DNA of 5,627 bases from Clostridia bacterium. GTDB lineage: Bacteria > Bacillota > Clostridia > Christensenellales > CALWSW01. The notes beneath the pieces were generated by a model that saw nothing but the letters and a program-made list of their open reading frames with translations, was not told the origin of the DNA and did not search any database. Shown one piece after another: positions 4,768 to 5,627 of this stretch (positions within the stretch are counted from its first letter, which is position 1; each line of letters begins with the position of its first letter). The position numbers and the translations under genes are program-made. The stretch lies in assembly GCA_019421925.1 (NCBI GenBank), contig JAHZEH010000101.1, positions 1,386 to 7,012 on the forward strand. The letters are read 5' to 3'.

Positions 4768-5142
4768 GTGGAAGAGATCAACTGGCTGCAATACCTCTAT
4801 GCGTTTCTGGTAGGCGGCGCGATCTGTGTGATTGCCCAGATCATCATGGACAAGACCAAGATGAACGCCGGCAAGATCCTCGTACTCTTTGTCACAGCAG
4901 GTGTGATCCTGGGGGCCTTCGGCATCTATCAGAAGCTGGTGGACTTCGCAGGCGCGGGGGCCAGCATCCCGCTGCTGGGATTTGGAAACACCTTGGCCCG
5001 CGGGGCCATGAAGGGTGCGGCGGAGAACGGGATCCTAGGCGCGTTCACCGGGGGAATCATCGCTTCGAGCGCGGGCGTTGCCGCCGCCATTTTCTTCGGC
5101 TATCTTAACGCAATTTTGTTTAAACCCAAAACTAAGAAGTAA
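4768..5142 (+). CDS. spoVAE: Stage V sporulation protein AE (SpoVAE/SpoVAEB)
   Basis: A 124-residue membrane protein of the SpoVA complex. The motif LYAFLVGGAICVIAQ (10-24) opens the first membrane segment; further ones lie at about 36-53 and 87-118. The loop GIYQKLVDFAGAGASIPLLG (52-71), then FGNT, is the family signature. The frame is open far upstream inside spoVAD, but I chose GTG 4768 because AGGAGG at 4754-4759 is 8 bases upstream, the spoVAD stop is at 4763-4765, and this start gives the usual length (about 116 in B. subtilis SpoVAEB). It is the last spoVA gene in the window: no spoVAEA or spoVAF follows, unlike in B. subtilis. The C-terminus is a short lysine-rich tail. Confidence 0.94.
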   Translation: MEEINWLQYLYAFLVGGAICVIAQIIMDKTKMNAGKILVLFVTAGVILGAFGIYQKLVDFAGAGASIPLLGFGNTLARGAMKGAAENGILGAFTGGIIASSAGVAAAIFFGYLNAILFKPKTKK

Positions 5143-5160
5143 AGCGAATTTTTTGTCCGA

Positions 5161-5200
5161 AATGGCCGCAATTAACACCAATAAGTTAGCTGCGGCCATT
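5161..5200 (+). terminator. Hairpin after spoVAE, possible operon end
   Basis: AATGGCCGCA (5161-5170) and TGCGGCCATT (5191-5200) form a perfect 10-bp stem; after one mismatch TTAAC (5172-5176) pairs with GTTAG (5185-5189), leaving an 8-base loop. It begins 18 bases after the spoVAE stop, where a terminator is expected, but no T run follows. The T run at 5149-5154 precedes it and cannot serve. A weak terminator or a regulatory structure are both possible. Its last two bases are the first two of the next promoter's -35 box. Confidence 0.5.
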
Positions 5201-5227
5201 GACATTTGATATTGTGCAAGTTACAAT
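5199..5227 (+). promoter_or_regulatory. Near-consensus sigma-A promoter of the sorC-type gene
   Basis: TTGACA at 5199-5204 is a perfect -35 element; after exactly 17 bases TACAAT at 5222-5227 matches the -10 consensus in five of six positions. Transcription would start near 5234 and leave a leader of about 24 bases before ATG 5258. This vegetative promoter separates the regulator from the sporulation operon before it. Confidence 0.8.
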
Positions 5228-5241
5228 TGTAATATCAAATG
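5203..5241. promoter_or_regulatory. Palindromic operator overlapping the sorC-type promoter
   Basis: CATTTGATATT (5203-5213) and AATATCAAATG (5231-5241) are perfect 11-bp inverted repeats. Overlapping the right half is the perfect 12-bp palindrome TTACAATTGTAA (5221-5232), which covers the whole -10 box. A protein bound here would block the promoter. SorC-family regulators commonly control their own operon, so self-regulation by the adjacent gene is the natural inference. In RNA only part of the structure would remain, which favours a DNA site. Confidence 0.65.
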
Positions 5242-5257
5242 CTACAGGGGAATGCTA

Positions 5258-5627
5258 ATGCTGGAAAATGACGCTGAAATCAGACGGCTGATCCATGTGG
5301 CCTCGCTCTACTATGAAAAGGAAATGACCCAGAGCGAGATCGCCAAGGAGATGAACGTCTCCCGTCCGCTGGTGAGCAAGATGCTCTCAAGAGCGCGGGA
5401 TATGGGGATTGTGACCATCACCATCAAATCGCCGCTGGAGAACAATGAGCTGCTGGCCAACCAGGTGGCCAACGCCTTTGGCCTCAAGGGCGCGCTCGTC
5501 GTGCCCGAGGCCAAGACCGATTACCTGACCCATCAGCTCATCATCACCCAGATTACCGGCTTGATCGAAACCCAGCTGCCCAGCCTCAGGAACGTGGGCA
5601 TCGGGTGGGGATATCTGATTGAGGCCC
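5258..5627 (+). CDS. SorC/DeoR-type sugar-binding transcriptional regulator, N-terminal part
   Basis: The first 123 residues of a gene that leaves the window on the right. Residues 8-52 hold the DNA-binding domain: RRLIHVASLYYEKEMTQSEI, then AKEMNVSRPLVSKMLSRARD, a helix-turn-helix of the SorC family (sigma-region-4-like), followed by MGIVTITI. The effector domain begins near residue 60, with ANQVANAFGLKGALVVPE and RNVGIGWGYLI, typical of the sugar-phosphate-binding half that forms a Rossmann-like fold. I prefer ATG 5258, with AGGGG at 5246-5250 seven bases upstream; ATG 5252 would add two residues. Full family members have about 310-330 residues. The ligand cannot be told from this part. The gene has its own promoter and operator and no link to sporulation visible here. 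Confidence 0.9.
   Translation, partial: MLENDAEIRRLIHVASLYYEKEMTQSEIAKEMNVSRPLVSKMLSRARDMGIVTITIKSPLENNELLANQVANAFGLKGALVVPEAKTDYLTHQLIITQITGLIETQLPSLRNVGIGWGYLIEA

Noticed and set aside
5111..5155. Rho-independent terminator at the spoVAE end using the T run 5149-5154
   Set aside because: The only pairing before the T run is a 5-bp AT-rich stem (TTTTG with CAAAA) inside the spoVAE coding end, too weak and too far from the T run.
1..5627. CRISPR array, insertion sequence, tRNA or rRNA genes
   Set aside because: No regularly spaced repeats, transposase-like frames, terminal repeats or RNA-gene folds were found in the window.

Overview
The window is a compact sporulation locus from an endospore-forming member of the Clostridia with fairly GC-rich DNA. 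The gene order spoIIAA-spoIIAB-sigF-spoVAA-spoVAB-spoVAC-spoVAD-spoVAE is the one known from Bacillus subtilis. Most genes have AGGAGG-type ribosome binding sites and G/C-ending codons. I infer a high-GC gut-type clostridium and cannot name a genus. The gene upstream of spoIIAA is divergent; in B. subtilis dacF precedes spoIIAA on the same strand.

Layout. Bases 1-106 (minus strand) hold the start of an unidentified membrane-anchored protein. Bases 107-259 are a divergent intergenic region with a weak sigma-H-like promoter candidate. Bases 260-1838 are the spoIIA operon: spoIIAA, a broken spoIIAB, a possible 44-residue small ORF and sigF. It ends in a perfect 10-bp hairpin terminator that overlaps the sigF stop codon. 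Bases 1839-2136 contain no gene but several strong inverted repeats and a forespore-type promoter candidate. Bases 2137-5142 are the spoVA operon (spoVAA, spoVAB, a possible 36-residue small ORF, spoVAC, spoVAD, spoVAE), with genes overlapping by ATGA or a few bases apart. Bases 5143-5257 hold a hairpin, a near-consensus sigma-A promoter and a palindromic operator. From 5258 a SorC-type sugar-responsive regulator begins and runs off the window.

How the genes work together. SpoIIAA (anti-anti-sigma), SpoIIAB (anti-sigma kinase) and SigF form the partner-switching module that turns on forespore transcription after asymmetric division. The SpoVA proteins form the inner-membrane channel that loads dipicolinic acid (DPA) into the forespore and releases it at germination. 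They are normally transcribed by the forespore factor sigma-G, which acts after sigma-F.

The main surprise is spoIIAB. Its reading frame is broken by an apparent deletion of about 35 bp just after the N-box. Its stop codon is also missing, and one G-to-T change at base 978 would explain both that loss and the missing ATG of the small ORF behind it. The gene is either a real pseudogene, which would leave SigF without its inhibitor, or an assembly error. Other items of interest are two unlisted small ORFs fused by ATGA overlaps to sigF and spoVAC, a 10-bp inverted repeat that could hide the spoVAA start codon in read-through RNA, and the promoter-operator of the sorC-type gene. I see no wholly new biological system here.
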